From assembly GCF_018130215.1 (NCBI RefSeq), contig NZ_JAFCKQ010000015.1, positions 89,180 to 153,179 of the forward strand: a stretch of 64,000 bases of DNA, read 5' to 3'. The DNA comes from Bradyrhizobium jicamae (GTDB lineage Bacteria; Pseudomonadota; Alphaproteobacteria; Rhizobiales; Xanthobacteraceae). A program made the translations under genes and the position numbers. The notes beneath the pieces were generated by a model. That model made no database searches. It saw nothing but the letters and a program-made list of their open reading frames with translations, and was not told the origin of the DNA. How positions within the stretch are numbered: the stretch's first letter is position 1; every line of letters begins with the position of its first letter. Of this stretch, positions 26,146 through 34,557 are shown one piece after another.

Positions 26146-27039
26146 GTGAAGCAGCTTCGTTACGTCACCCACGTCGTGATCGATGCCTTTTACACGTTCC
26201 TCGCCGATGACGGGTGGGCGATCGCGAGCCATATCGCGTTGTCGACGCTGATGGCGCTGTTTCCGTTCCTGATCGTTCTGACGTCGCTCGCCGGCTTCTT
26301 CGGGTCCAAGGAGCTGGCCGACCAGGCGGTCGGCCTGTTGCTGCAGGTCTGGCCGCGGCAGGTCGCCGACGCGCTGTCCGACCAGATCCACGACGTGCTG
26401 ACCACGACCCGCGGCGATATCCTGACCATCGGCGCTGTCCTTGCGGTGTACTTCGCCTCCAACGGTGTCGAGGCGCTGCGGGTAGCGCTGAACCGCGCCT
26501 ACGCGGTCGCCGAGCTGCGTCGCTGGTACTGGCTGCGGCTGGAATCGATCGGCTACACGCTGGTGGCCGCGTTCACCTCGCTGGCGATGGCGTTCCTGAT
26601 CGTGCTCGGGCCGCTGATCATCGAAGCCACGCGGCGTCACATTCCGTTCTTCGTCGAATCCAACGAGAGCCTGCTCAACACCGCGCGCTATGGCGTCACG
26701 GTGCTGGCGCTGGTCGTCGCGCTCTTCATCCTGCATGCCTGGCTGCCGGCCGGCCGCCGCGGCTTCATGCAGATCCTGCCCGGCATCATCTTCACCATGG
26801 TGGCCTCGCTGATCTCGGGCATCGGGTTCGGCATGTACCTGGCGCGCTTCGCCAACAACTACGTCACGATGTATGCAGGGCTCGCCTCGGTGATCATCGC
26901 GCTGGTGTTCCTGTATTTCATAGCCGCGATCTTCGTCTATGGCGGCGAACTGAACGCGGCGATCATCAAGTCGCGGCTGCCGCGGGGCGTGTCGCTTCAA
27001 GCAGCGCAGTCGCTAAAGCCCGCGGAGAAACAGGCTTGA
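26146..27039 (+). CDS. YihY/BrkB family inner-membrane protein
   Basis: A 297-residue protein with about six membrane helices. The central HIALSTLMALFPFLIV, YFASNGVEALRVALNRAY and LGPLIIE segments match the YihY/BrkB family (once called ribonuclease BN by error). The function is unknown. The GTG at 26146 is the start used. The last 74 bases overlap the 3' end of the histidine kinase gene on the opposite strand; both ends look genuine, so this is a convergent overlap. Confidence 0.87.
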   Translation: MKQLRYVTHVVIDAFYTFLADDGWAIASHIALSTLMALFPFLIVLTSLAGFFGSKELADQAVGLLLQVWPRQVADALSDQIHDVLTTTRGDILTIGAVLAVYFASNGVEALRVALNRAYAVAELRRWYWLRLESIGYTLVAAFTSLAMAFLIVLGPLIIEATRRHIPFFVESNESLLNTARYGVTVLALVVALFILHAWLPAGRRGFMQILPGIIFTMVASLISGIGFGMYLARFANNYVTMYAGLASVIIALVFLYFIAAIFVYGGELNAAIIKSRLPRGVSLQAAQSLKPAEKQA

Positions 27040-28270
27040 CCAGGAAGGCGTCGGCGCCGGCGGCACGCGCGGCGGCCTCGTCCTCGGCCCGGCCGGAAAT
27101 CCCGATGATGGCGACGCGCCCCTGTGGCGGCGGCAGCGCGCGGATGCGCGTGATCGCCTCGACGCCGCCGATACCCGGCAGCACCATGTCCATCAGCACC
27201 GCATCGAAGGCGCCCTGAGCGAGGCGATCGGGCGCCGCCTCGCCCTGTCCGACGAATTCGGTGTGGTGCCCGAGCTCGGTCAGGATCGTGTTGAGCACCA
27301 CGCGGCCGAACGGATTGTCCTCGACACTGAGCAGCCGCAGCGGCCGCGCTCCGCTCCCGGCCGCATCGCCGTCGGACATGATGGTGACGGGCCCCGCCGC
27401 CAGAGCCAGCAACACGTTCAACGTGAACGTGGTACCGCCGCCCTTGCGCGCGCTGGCGACGATGTCGCCTCCCATGGCCCGCGCGAGCTGCTTCACCGAG
27501 GACAGGCCGAGCCCGGCGCCGCCGAACCGCGATGCGATCGAGACATTGGCCTGCGAGAACGGCCGGAACAGACGCTTGGCCTCATCGAGCGTCAGGCCGA
27601 TGCCGCTGTCGGAGACCGCGAACACGACCCCGACACGGCCCTTGGGAGCCCGTGCCGGCGTCACCTGCAGGGCGACATGGCCCTGCTCGGTGAACTTGAC
27701 GGCGTTGTCGACCAGGTTCTCCAGCGCCGCCCGCAAGCGGACGGGATCACCGACCGCGAAGGCGGGGAGCTTGTCGGACAGCTCGACGGATGCCTGCAGC
27801 CCCTTGGCCGCGGCACGACCGGCCAGCGAGTCGCCGGCATTCCGCGCCAGCGTGCGCAGATCGAAGAAATCCTGCCGGACCTCGAGCCCGAACCCCTCGC
27901 TCCTGGCGGCGTCGACAAAGACGGTCGCCAGGCTCGCAAGATGTTCCGCGCCCGCCTTGATGGTGTCGACCCAGCGCCGCTCGCGCTCGCCGAGATCGGA
28001 GGTCGCGAGCAGATTGCTGATCGCAAGGATCCCGGTCAGCGGCGTCCGGACTTCATGGGCAAAGGCGGCGAGCGCGGTTTCGACCACGCCGGCGCCGGGG
28101 CTGGACCTGGACCTGGACCTGGTCCTGGTCTTGCTTTTGGACCTGGTTTTGGGCCCGGCCGCGCTGGGCTTGCGGCGCGGCTTGGCCGACGGGGCGCGCT
28201 TTTTCGACGGCGTCTTTTTCAGTTGCCGCGAGTTGCGCCGTCCGCGCGATGGTGCCGCCATGGTCTCCAT
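26966..28270 (-). CDS. Cytosolic hybrid histidine kinase with receiver domain
   Basis: About 434 residues, no membrane segment and no recognisable sensor domain. After a Lys/Arg/Ser-rich, histone-like tail comes the H box AHEVRTPLTG (H72). The N box is ENLVDNAVKFT, the G1 box is VSDSGIGL and the G2 box is FGGAGLGLSSVKQLA. A C-terminal receiver domain has D361 in LMDMVLPG and a Lys in FLVKPVSP. Signals could pass from H72 to D361 and on to an unlinked phosphotransfer protein. The start is uncertain: ATGs at 28270 and 28261, or further upstream codons, are possible. The tail contains a hexamer repeat. Confidence 0.85.
   Translation of the reverse strand: METMAAPSRGRRNSRQLKKTPSKKRAPSAKPRRKPSAAGPKTRSKSKTRTRSRSRSSPGAGVVETALAAFAHEVRTPLTGILAISNLLATSDLGERERRWVDTIKAGAEHLASLATVFVDAARSEGFGLEVRQDFFDLRTLARNAGDSLAGRAAAKGLQASVELSDKLPAFAVGDPVRLRAALENLVDNAVKFTEQGHVALQVTPARAPKGRVGVVFAVSDSGIGLTLDEAKRLFRPFSQANVSIASRFGGAGLGLSSVKQLARAMGGDIVASARKGGGTTFTLNVLLALAAGPVTIMSDGDAAGSGARPLRLLSVEDNPFGRVVLNTILTELGHHTEFVGQGEAAPDRLAQGAFDAVLMDMVLPGIGGVEAITRIRALPPPQGRVAIIGISGRAEDEAAARAAGADAFLVKPVSPRALATALLEATRPAAAAT
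28101..28130. repeat. Tandem hexanucleotide repeat (CTGGAC/CTGGTC) inside the kinase gene
   Basis: Five tandem hexamers, three CTGGAC and two CTGGTC, with two degenerate units after a gap (to about 28148). On the coding strand they encode alternating Arg-Thr and Arg-Ser dipeptides. Because the unit is a multiple of three, copy-number change would alter tail length without shifting the frame. Confidence 0.85.
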
Positions 28271-28348
28271 TGTCCCCGCCCGGGGATCAGCATGCCATGG
28301 CCGCACCATCGGAGTCACGGCAGCGTCAGTCGAATACCAACCGCAAAA

Positions 28349-29218
28349 CTACGGCAGGCCGACCAGACGGCGAATATCGACCGAGCTCGCACCCTCCGCG
28401 CGTAATTCGCGCAGTCCCGTCGCGCGGGTCGACTTGGAAAGCTTCCGGCCGGCATCGTCGCGGATCAGCGGATGGTGGCGGTAGGCCGGTGGCGACAGAC
28501 CGAGCAATTGCTGGAGCAGGCGATGGACGCTCGTCGAGCGGAACAGGTCCACGCCCCGCACCACGTCGGTGACGCCCTGCAGGGCGTCGTCGATCACGAC
28601 CGAGAGATGGTAGCTGGTCGGGGTCTCCTTGCGCGCCAGGATGACGTCGCCCCAGTCCTCCGGACGGGCGGCGACCTCGCCGGTCGCACCGGCGGGACCT
28701 TCACCATGCTCGTGCCAGCAGAGCTCGCCGGCGCGCGCGATGGCCGCTGCCATGTCGAGCCGCAGCGCGAACGGCGCACCCTGCCCGATCAGGCGATCGC
28801 GCGCGTCGGTATGCAGGGACCTGGCCGTGCCAGGATAGAGCGGCGCGCCGTCCGGATCCCGCGGCCACGGCCCGGCGGCTTCCTTGCCCGCGACCAGCCG
28901 CGCGATCTCGGCCCGGCTCTCGAAGCTCGGATAGATCAGCCCCTGTTCCGACAATCCGTCGATCGCCGCGCGATACGCGGCAAAATGCTCCGACTGCCGC
29001 CGCACCGGCGTTTCCCAGGCGACGCCGAGCCAGGCAAGGTCCTCGTAGATCGCCTCCTCGAACTCGGGACGGCAGCGTGTCGCGTCGATATCCTCGATCC
29101 GCAGCAGCAAGCGCCCGCCCGCCTGTCGCGCCAGGTCGAAATTGAGCAGCGCCGAATAGGCATGACCGAGATGCAGGTAGCCGTTCGGACTTGGTGCAAA
29201 GCGGAAAACGGGCGGCAT
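28349..29218 (-). CDS. gluQ: Glutamyl-Q tRNA(Asp) synthetase
   Basis: A 289-residue paralog of glutamyl-tRNA synthetase without an anticodon-binding domain. It attaches glutamate to queuosine in the anticodon of tRNA(Asp). The class I motifs are both present: HLGHA (16-20) for HIGH and KLSKS (259-263) for KMSKS. The length rules out a full GltX. The start ATG opens MPPVFRFAPSPNG; the frame upstream translates a common dispersed repeat. Confidence 0.93.
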   Translation of the reverse strand: MPPVFRFAPSPNGYLHLGHAYSALLNFDLARQAGGRLLLRIEDIDATRCRPEFEEAIYEDLAWLGVAWETPVRRQSEHFAAYRAAIDGLSEQGLIYPSFESRAEIARLVAGKEAAGPWPRDPDGAPLYPGTARSLHTDARDRLIGQGAPFALRLDMAAAIARAGELCWHEHGEGPAGATGEVAARPEDWGDVILARKETPTSYHLSVVIDDALQGVTDVVRGVDLFRSTSVHRLLQQLLGLSPPAYRHHPLIRDDAGRKLSKSTRATGLRELRAEGASSVDIRRLVGLP

Positions 29219-29288
29219 GGTGATCGTCGTCGTTGCCGGGCTCGACCCGGCGCTCAATCTGAATAAGCTCTGTTACGATAGAAGATGG

Positions 29289-29311
29289 ATGCGCGGGTCA
29301 AGCCCGCGCAT
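29289..29311. repeat. Short inverted repeat ATGCGCGGG/CCCGCGCAT
   Basis: A perfect 9-bp inverted repeat with a 5-base spacer, part of a dispersed element whose translation reads MDARVKPAHD. It lies in the divergent promoter region of gluQ and the glycosylase gene, and shows that the glycosylase starts at 29336, not at 29285. Confidence 0.7.
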
Positions 29312-29335
29312 GACAAGTTTGACAAAGACCCGCCA

Positions 29336-29989
29336 ATGTTGATCCACCTCGAAACCCAGGCCGACCTCGACGACGCCATTCACAAGCTCGTCGATCAGGA
29401 CCGGCGGCTCCGGCCGATCCTTGAGCTGACCGGCATGCCGGCGATCCGGCAGCGCGAACCGGGTTTTGCGGGGCTGGCCGCGATCATCTGCGGTCAGCAG
29501 CTCTCGACTGCGAGCGCGGCGGCGATCTGGGGCCGCGTCAGCACCGCATTCGATCCGTTTCATCATGACGTAATCCGCAAGGCGCGAGCCGCCCGGCTCG
29601 GCCGGCTCGGCCTGTCAGCCGCCAAGATCAAGGCGCTGAAGCACATCGCGCGCGAGCTTTCGGAGGAGCGGCTGAACCTCGACGTGCTCGCCAACGAGGA
29701 AGCCGACGCCGCGCACAACACTCTGACCGCGCTGCCCGGCATCGGCCCGTGGACCGCCGACGTCTATCTGCTGTTCTGTCTCGGCCATGGTGATGCCTGG
29801 CCGGCCGGCGACCTCGCCGTGCAGGAAGCGGTCAAGATCGGCCTCGGCCTGAAGGAGCGGCCGACGCCGAAGCAGATGGCGCCGCTCGCCGAGCCCTGGC
29901 GTCCGCTGCGCGGCGCCGCGGCACATCTGTGGTGGGCCTATTATCGCGTGCTCAAGAACCGCGAGGGCGTCATCGCGGATGCGAAATAG
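29336..29989 (+). CDS. DNA-3-methyladenine glycosylase (AlkA type)
   Basis: A 217-residue base-excision repair glycosylase of the HhH-GPD superfamily, removing alkylated purines. The core IICGQQLSTASAAAIW helix is followed by the helix-hairpin-helix LPGIGPWTADVYLLF. The catalytic Asp is D159 in WPAGDLAVQ. There is no iron-sulfur cluster motif, so it is AlkA-like, not EndoIII/MutY-like. It is shorter than E. coli AlkA because the N-terminal domain is missing. Its stop codon (TAG) abuts the stop of the LysR gene on the other strand. Confidence 0.92.
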   Translation: MLIHLETQADLDDAIHKLVDQDRRLRPILELTGMPAIRQREPGFAGLAAIICGQQLSTASAAAIWGRVSTAFDPFHHDVIRKARAARLGRLGLSAAKIKALKHIARELSEERLNLDVLANEEADAAHNTLTALPGIGPWTADVYLLFCLGHGDAWPAGDLAVQEAVKIGLGLKERPTPKQMAPLAEPWRPLRGAAAHLWWAYYRVLKNREGVIADAK

Positions 29990-30877
29990 TTACCCGCGCA
30001 GCCGGACGCGGTCCGCCCGCGCGCAGCCGGTGACGAAGCCGATCACGGCGCGCACCGCGGGAAGCTCGACCAGGTCGGGATGCGCGAGCAGCCAGAGATC
30101 GGAGAGGCTCGTGAGCTTTTCCGGCGCGACCCGGACCAGATCGGGATAGGGCGCCGCGACCAGGCAGGACAGCGCGGAGATTCCGAGCCCCGCGCGCGCG
30201 GCCGCCAGCATGTCGCCCTGCGAGGAACAGCGCATCGCCATCGTGCCCTTCCGCGTGACGAAGTCGCTCCAGCGCGCCAGATGCGCATTCGAGGCCTGGT
30301 CGGCAAAGCCGATCACGCTGTGGCCCTTCCACTCGTCGGCGCGTTCGGGAAGCCTGCGTCCGGCGGCATAATCGCGCGAGGCGTAGAAGCCGGCGCCGAG
30401 CCGCCCGATCCGCCGGCCGATCAGGTTCTCGTCCCCCGCATCGACCGGGCGCAGCACCACGTCGGCCTCGCGGCGGCGCACGCTCGCCGGAAACGGATGG
30501 GTGATGATCTCGAGCTGGATGCTGGCGTGATCGCGCAGGAACGGCCCGAGCTGCGGCATCAGCCAGTGCGAGGCCAGCGTCGCGCCGATCGACAGCTTGA
30601 CGACGCCGCGGGCCTGCGCGCCGGTCGCCGACGCCGCGGCCTCAGCGCGCAGCGCGGCCGCAGCCATCGCCTCGGCGTGCTCGCGGAACTTGCGGCCGTG
30701 CGACGTCAGCGACAGCCCGTCATTGGAACGGGCAAACAGACGGGTGCCGAGCTGCCGCTCGAGCGCCGCGACGTTGCGGCCGACGGTCGGATGACTGATG
30801 CGCAGGCGCCGCGCTGCACCAGCGAGGCTCCGCGTCTCCGCCACCGCGACGAACGTCTTGCAGAGATCCCAGTCCAT
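29990..30877 (-). CDS. LysR-family transcriptional regulator
   Basis: A 295-residue LysR-type regulator. The N-terminal winged HTH shows DLCKTFVAVAETRSLAGAARRLRISHPTVGRNVAALERQLGTRLF-type features, with the usual A-A-xx-L-xx-S-xx-T recognition helix. The remaining ~210 residues form the effector-binding domain. The ATG at 30877 opens MDWDLCKTF. It is divergent from a nitronate monooxygenase-like gene, and a perfect palindrome lies between them, so that gene is its likely target. Confidence 0.92.
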   Translation of the reverse strand: MDWDLCKTFVAVAETRSLAGAARRLRISHPTVGRNVAALERQLGTRLFARSNDGLSLTSHGRKFREHAEAMAAAALRAEAAASATGAQARGVVKLSIGATLASHWLMPQLGPFLRDHASIQLEIITHPFPASVRRREADVVLRPVDAGDENLIGRRIGRLGAGFYASRDYAAGRRLPERADEWKGHSVIGFADQASNAHLARWSDFVTRKGTMAMRCSSQGDMLAAARAGLGISALSCLVAAPYPDLVRVAPEKLTSLSDLWLLAHPDLVELPAVRAVIGFVTGCARADRVRLRG

Positions 30878-30910
30878 GCAGCCCGAGCGTTCATTTCTGG
30901 CCAATCAGGC

Positions 30911-30924
30911 GTTCAATATTGAAC
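30911..30924. promoter_or_regulatory. Candidate LysR operator, perfect palindrome GTTCAATATTGAAC
   Basis: A perfect 14-bp palindrome lies 34 bases upstream of the LysR start and about 124 bases upstream of the divergent monooxygenase gene. AT-rich dyads of this type in the shared promoter region are typical LysR binding sites. Function inferred from position and symmetry only. Confidence 0.5.
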
Positions 30925-31047
30925 ATCACGCCAGCGCCGTCCACCCTTATATTGCTCCGCAAGAGAGCCATCGCTCCAGCAACCACAACAACACGCGATC
31001 CCGCCCCGGCCGCCGGCCGGCCGTCACGCGCATGGAGGACCCGAAAG

Positions 31048-32022
31048 ATGCCGCTGCCCGCGTCACTCGCCAACAGGCTCGAACTGCCGGTCGTCGGCTC
31101 CCCGCTGTTCATCGTGTCGGGACCGGAACTTGTGATCGCGCAGTGCAAGGCCGGCATCGTCGGCTCGTTTCCGGCGCTGAATGCCCGCCCGGTCGAGAAG
31201 CTCGACGAGTGGCTGACGCGGATCGAGAACGAGCTCGGCGAATACCAGGCGCTGCATCCGGAGAAGAAGGTCGCACCCTACGCGGTCAACCAGATCTGCC
31301 ACGCATCGAATGACCGGCTGATGCACGACATGGAAACCTGCGTGAAGCACAAGGTACCTGTCATCATCACCTCGCTGCGCCCGCCGTCGGAGATCGTCGA
31401 GGCCGCGCATTCCTATGGCGGCGTCGTGTTCCACGACGTCATCAACGTCAAGCACGCGCGCAAGGCCGCCGAGCAGGGCGTCGACGGCCTGATCCTGGTG
31501 TGCGCCGGCGCGGGCGGGCATGCCGGCACGCTGTCGCCGTTCGCGCTGGTGCGCGAGGTCAAGCAGTGGTTCAAGGGAACGATCCTGCTGTCGGGCGCGA
31601 TCTCCGACGGCTGGAGCATTGCGTCCGCGCTCGCGCTCGGCGCCGATCTTGCCTATGTCGGCACCCGCTTCATCGCGACCGCGGAAGCCAATGCCGATAT
31701 CAGGTACAAGCAGGCGCTGACCGAGCACGCCGCGCACGACATCGTCTACTCGAACCTGTTCACCGGCGTGCACGGCAATTATCTGGGGCCGTCGATCGCG
31801 GCCGCGGGGCTCGATCCCGACAATCTCCCGGTCGCCGACAAGTCGAAGATGAATTTCGGCTCCGGCGGCAACACGAAGGCCAAGGCCTGGCGCGACATCT
31901 GGGGCTCGGGCCAGGGCATCGGCCAGATCACCGACGCTCCGCCGGTCGCCGAACTCGTCGAACGGCTCAAGGCCGAGCTGGCGCAGGCACGCGACAGTTT
32001 CGCGACGCGGCTGAGCGCCTGA
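31048..32022 (+). CDS. Nitronate monooxygenase-like FMN protein
   Basis: A 324-residue TIM-barrel flavoprotein of the 2-nitropropane dioxygenase group. FMN- and substrate-loop motifs include VCAGAGGHAGTLSP (with the candidate catalytic His), LLSGAISDGWSIASALALGADLAYVGTRF and FTGVHGNYL. Members oxidise alkyl nitronates such as propionate-3-nitronate, but many reduce or dehydrogenate other substrates. The ATG at 31048 has GGAGGACCC upstream. It is probably controlled by the divergent LysR protein. Confidence 0.88.
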   Translation: MPLPASLANRLELPVVGSPLFIVSGPELVIAQCKAGIVGSFPALNARPVEKLDEWLTRIENELGEYQALHPEKKVAPYAVNQICHASNDRLMHDMETCVKHKVPVIITSLRPPSEIVEAAHSYGGVVFHDVINVKHARKAAEQGVDGLILVCAGAGGHAGTLSPFALVREVKQWFKGTILLSGAISDGWSIASALALGADLAYVGTRFIATAEANADIRYKQALTEHAAHDIVYSNLFTGVHGNYLGPSIAAAGLDPDNLPVADKSKMNFGSGGNTKAKAWRDIWGSGQGIGQITDAPPVAELVERLKAELAQARDSFATRLSA

Positions 32023-32053
32023 TTGCGAACTAAAAAATCTCAGGGAAGGCAGG

Positions 32054-32890
32054 ATGAGGCGTTCGCTCTCGGCGTTGATCCTTTGCGTCGCGGTCACGAC
32101 GCTGCCGGTCATGGCGTTGGCCGGCGACGGCCCTTGGAGCAGCTTCGAGAAGGGCACCCTCAATCCGGGCGAATTGTCTCAAGCGACTCCTGCGGATGTC
32201 GGCCTGCCGTTCGAGCGCGTCTCCATCCCGAGCGGCGATCGCAAGCTCGACGGCTTCCTGGTGCGCGCCGACGCCTCCTGCCGGCCGGCGCTGGCGCTGC
32301 TGATCTTTCACGGCCGCAACGAGACCGTCGCCGACTGGATCGCGGTGCAGAAGTATCTCCACGACAAATGCGTCTCCTCGCTGGTGTTCGACTATTCCGG
32401 TCACGGCAAGAGCAGCCCGCCGGGCACGATCGACAACATGAACGCCGATGGCGTCGCTGCTCTCGACGCATTTCTGAAGCTGTTTCCCGCCACCGGACGC
32501 CGTTGCCTGCTCAGCCACTCGCTCGGCGGCGGACCGATGCTTTATGCCGCGACGCATGGTGCCGCGAAGCCGGATTGCGCGATCGCGGCGAGCCCGTTCT
32601 CGTCGCTGCGCGACATCGCGATCCGCGGCGGCGCGCCCGAGCAGGCCATCCTCAAGCTGCCTGATGTCTGGAACAATGTGGACGCTGCGCGCAGCCTGTC
32701 GATTCCCCTGCTGTGGGTCCACAGCCGGTCGGACAAGACGATCCCCTTCGACCTCGGGCAAAAGGTGTATGATGCCAAGGAGGGAGCGAAGACCTCCGAC
32801 GTGATTGATGGATTCGACCACAACGCCATCTATAAAGAGATGCCGGACGCGATCTGGTCACCGATCATCGCATTTGCGACGGCGAAGTGA
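32054..32890 (+). CDS. Secreted alpha/beta hydrolase
   Basis: A 278-residue alpha/beta hydrolase with an N-terminal signal peptide (cleavage near ALA-GDG, residue 23). The nucleophile elbow is SHSLGGGP, the oxyanion loop region is FHGRNETVADW, and the acid and His fall in HSRSDKTIPF and DGFDHNAIYK. The substrate is unknown. It starts 31 bases after the monooxygenase gene and is followed by an acyl-CoA synthetase gene 45 bases downstream, so the three may share a transcript. Confidence 0.83.
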   Translation: MRRSLSALILCVAVTTLPVMALAGDGPWSSFEKGTLNPGELSQATPADVGLPFERVSIPSGDRKLDGFLVRADASCRPALALLIFHGRNETVADWIAVQKYLHDKCVSSLVFDYSGHGKSSPPGTIDNMNADGVAALDAFLKLFPATGRRCLLSHSLGGGPMLYAATHGAAKPDCAIAASPFSSLRDIAIRGGAPEQAILKLPDVWNNVDAARSLSIPLLWVHSRSDKTIPFDLGQKVYDAKEGAKTSDVIDGFDHNAIYKEMPDAIWSPIIAFATAK

Positions 32891-32935
32891 GCCACGCCGG
32901 CCGCGCGCAGCTAGAATTCAGGGGACGAGACGGCC

Positions 32936-34462
32936 ATGATCATCAGCGGCGAGCGACGCATCAGCTACGGCGAGATCCATGCTCGCATCGCGCGGGCGGC
33001 CAACGGTTTCCGTACGCTCGGCGTGCAGGGCGGCAAGCCTGTCGCCATGATGCTGCGCAACGATTTCGCGCTTTTCGAGGTGGCCGTGGCTTCGGCTGCG
33101 CTCGGGAGCCCGGTGGTGCCGATCAACTGGCATTTGAAGGCCGACGAGGTCGCCTACATCCTGTCCGACTCCGGCGCCGACACGCTGGTCTGCCACGCCG
33201 ACCTGCTGCCGCAGATCCGCGAGGGCCTGCCGTCCGGGACCAATCTGCTGGTCGTGTCGACCCCGCCGGAGATCGCCGCGGCCTATGGCGTGACGCCGGC
33301 ACTCGCCCGCGTGCCTGACGGCATGACCGACTGGGACGCCTGGCGCGATCAACAGCAGCCGTTCACGGACGCGCCGATCGGTGCGGCGCCGATGTTCTAC
33401 ACGTCGGGCACCACCGGCCTGCCCAAGGGCGTGCGGCGCAAGCCGATGCCGCCAGAGCAGCAGGCGGCCGCGGCGCGCATCGGCACCATCACCTTCGGCG
33501 TCCAGCCTGACGACAATCAGGTCATCCTGATGAACGGACCGATGTACCATTCGGCCCCGAACTCCTACGGGATGTTTGCGTTCCGCTGCGGCTGCACCAT
33601 CGTGCTGGAGCCGCGCTTCGATCCCGAGGACCTCCTGCAACTGATCGAACGCCATCGCGTCAGCCACATGCACATGGTGCCGACCATGTTCGTGCGGCTG
33701 TTGCGCCTGCCGGAAGAGACGCGCCGCCGGTACGACCTGTCCTCGCTGCGCTTCATTGTCCACGGCGCGGCGCCCTGCCCGGTCGATGTCAAGCGCGCGA
33801 TGATCGACTGGTGGGGACTGGTGATCAACGAGTATCTCGGTGCCACCGAGACCGGCATCCCGGTCTGGCACACGGCGGCGGAAGCGCTGGCGAAGCCCGG
33901 CACGGTCGGCCGCGCCATCGAGGGCGGAATCGTCAAGGTCTTCCGGCCGGACGGCACGCTGTGCGACGTCGGCGAGCCCGGCGAGATCTTCATGCGCCAG
34001 ACGGCGGTATCGGATTTCGATTACCACGGCAACGCCAGGGCGCGCGCCGAGGCCGACCGCGACGGCCTCGTCAGCGTCGGCGACGTCGGCTATCTCGACG
34101 CCGACGGCTATCTTTTCCTGTGCGACCGCAAGCGCGACATGGTGATCTCGGGCGGCGTCAACATCTATCCCGCCGAGATCGAGAATGCGCTGATCGGCAT
34201 GGCAGGCGTGCGCGACTGCGCGGTGTTCGGCGTTCCCGATGACGAATATGGCGAGCGGCTGTTCGCCTGCGTGGAGCCGGAGGCCGGCGCCACGCTGTCG
34301 GCTGCCGCTGTCCAGGATTTCCTGCGCGGCAAGCTCGCCAACTTCAAGGTGCCGAAGGACATCCGCTTCATGGATGCGCTGCCGCGCGAAGCCACCGGCA
34401 AGATCTTCAAGCGCAAGCTGCGCGATCTCTATCGCGACGGGCATCTCCGCGCGGCGGATTGA
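32936..34462 (+). CDS. AMP-dependent acyl-CoA synthetase
   Basis: A 508-residue adenylate-forming enzyme. The P-loop is FYTSGTTGLPKGVRR, the adenine motif is EYLGATETG, and VGYLDADGYLFLCDRKRDMVISGGVNIYP is the hinge and C-terminal domain. The catalytic Lys lies in ATGKIFKRKL. It makes acyl-AMP and then acyl-CoA. The chain type is unknown. The nitronate monooxygenase and hydrolase genes precede it on the same strand. Confidence 0.92.
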   Translation: MIISGERRISYGEIHARIARAANGFRTLGVQGGKPVAMMLRNDFALFEVAVASAALGSPVVPINWHLKADEVAYILSDSGADTLVCHADLLPQIREGLPSGTNLLVVSTPPEIAAAYGVTPALARVPDGMTDWDAWRDQQQPFTDAPIGAAPMFYTSGTTGLPKGVRRKPMPPEQQAAAARIGTITFGVQPDDNQVILMNGPMYHSAPNSYGMFAFRCGCTIVLEPRFDPEDLLQLIERHRVSHMHMVPTMFVRLLRLPEETRRRYDLSSLRFIVHGAAPCPVDVKRAMIDWWGLVINEYLGATETGIPVWHTAAEALAKPGTVGRAIEGGIVKVFRPDGTLCDVGEPGEIFMRQTAVSDFDYHGNARARAEADRDGLVSVGDVGYLDADGYLFLCDRKRDMVISGGVNIYPAEIENALIGMAGVRDCAVFGVPDDEYGERLFACVEPEAGATLSAAAVQDFLRGKLANFKVPKDIRFMDALPREATGKIFKRKLRDLYRDGHLRAAD

Positions 34463-34557
34463 CGGCGCGGCAAACAGCGTTTGAAACTTTGTTGCTGTTG
34501 CAGGGCGGACGCGAGCGAGGCAAGGATCGCTGCACGCAACAAGCCGGGATCGCAGAC

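Noticed and set aside
29285..29335. Alternative glycosylase start giving an N-terminal MDARVKPAHD
   Set aside because: This peptide is encoded by a dispersed repeat and recurs before unrelated genes.
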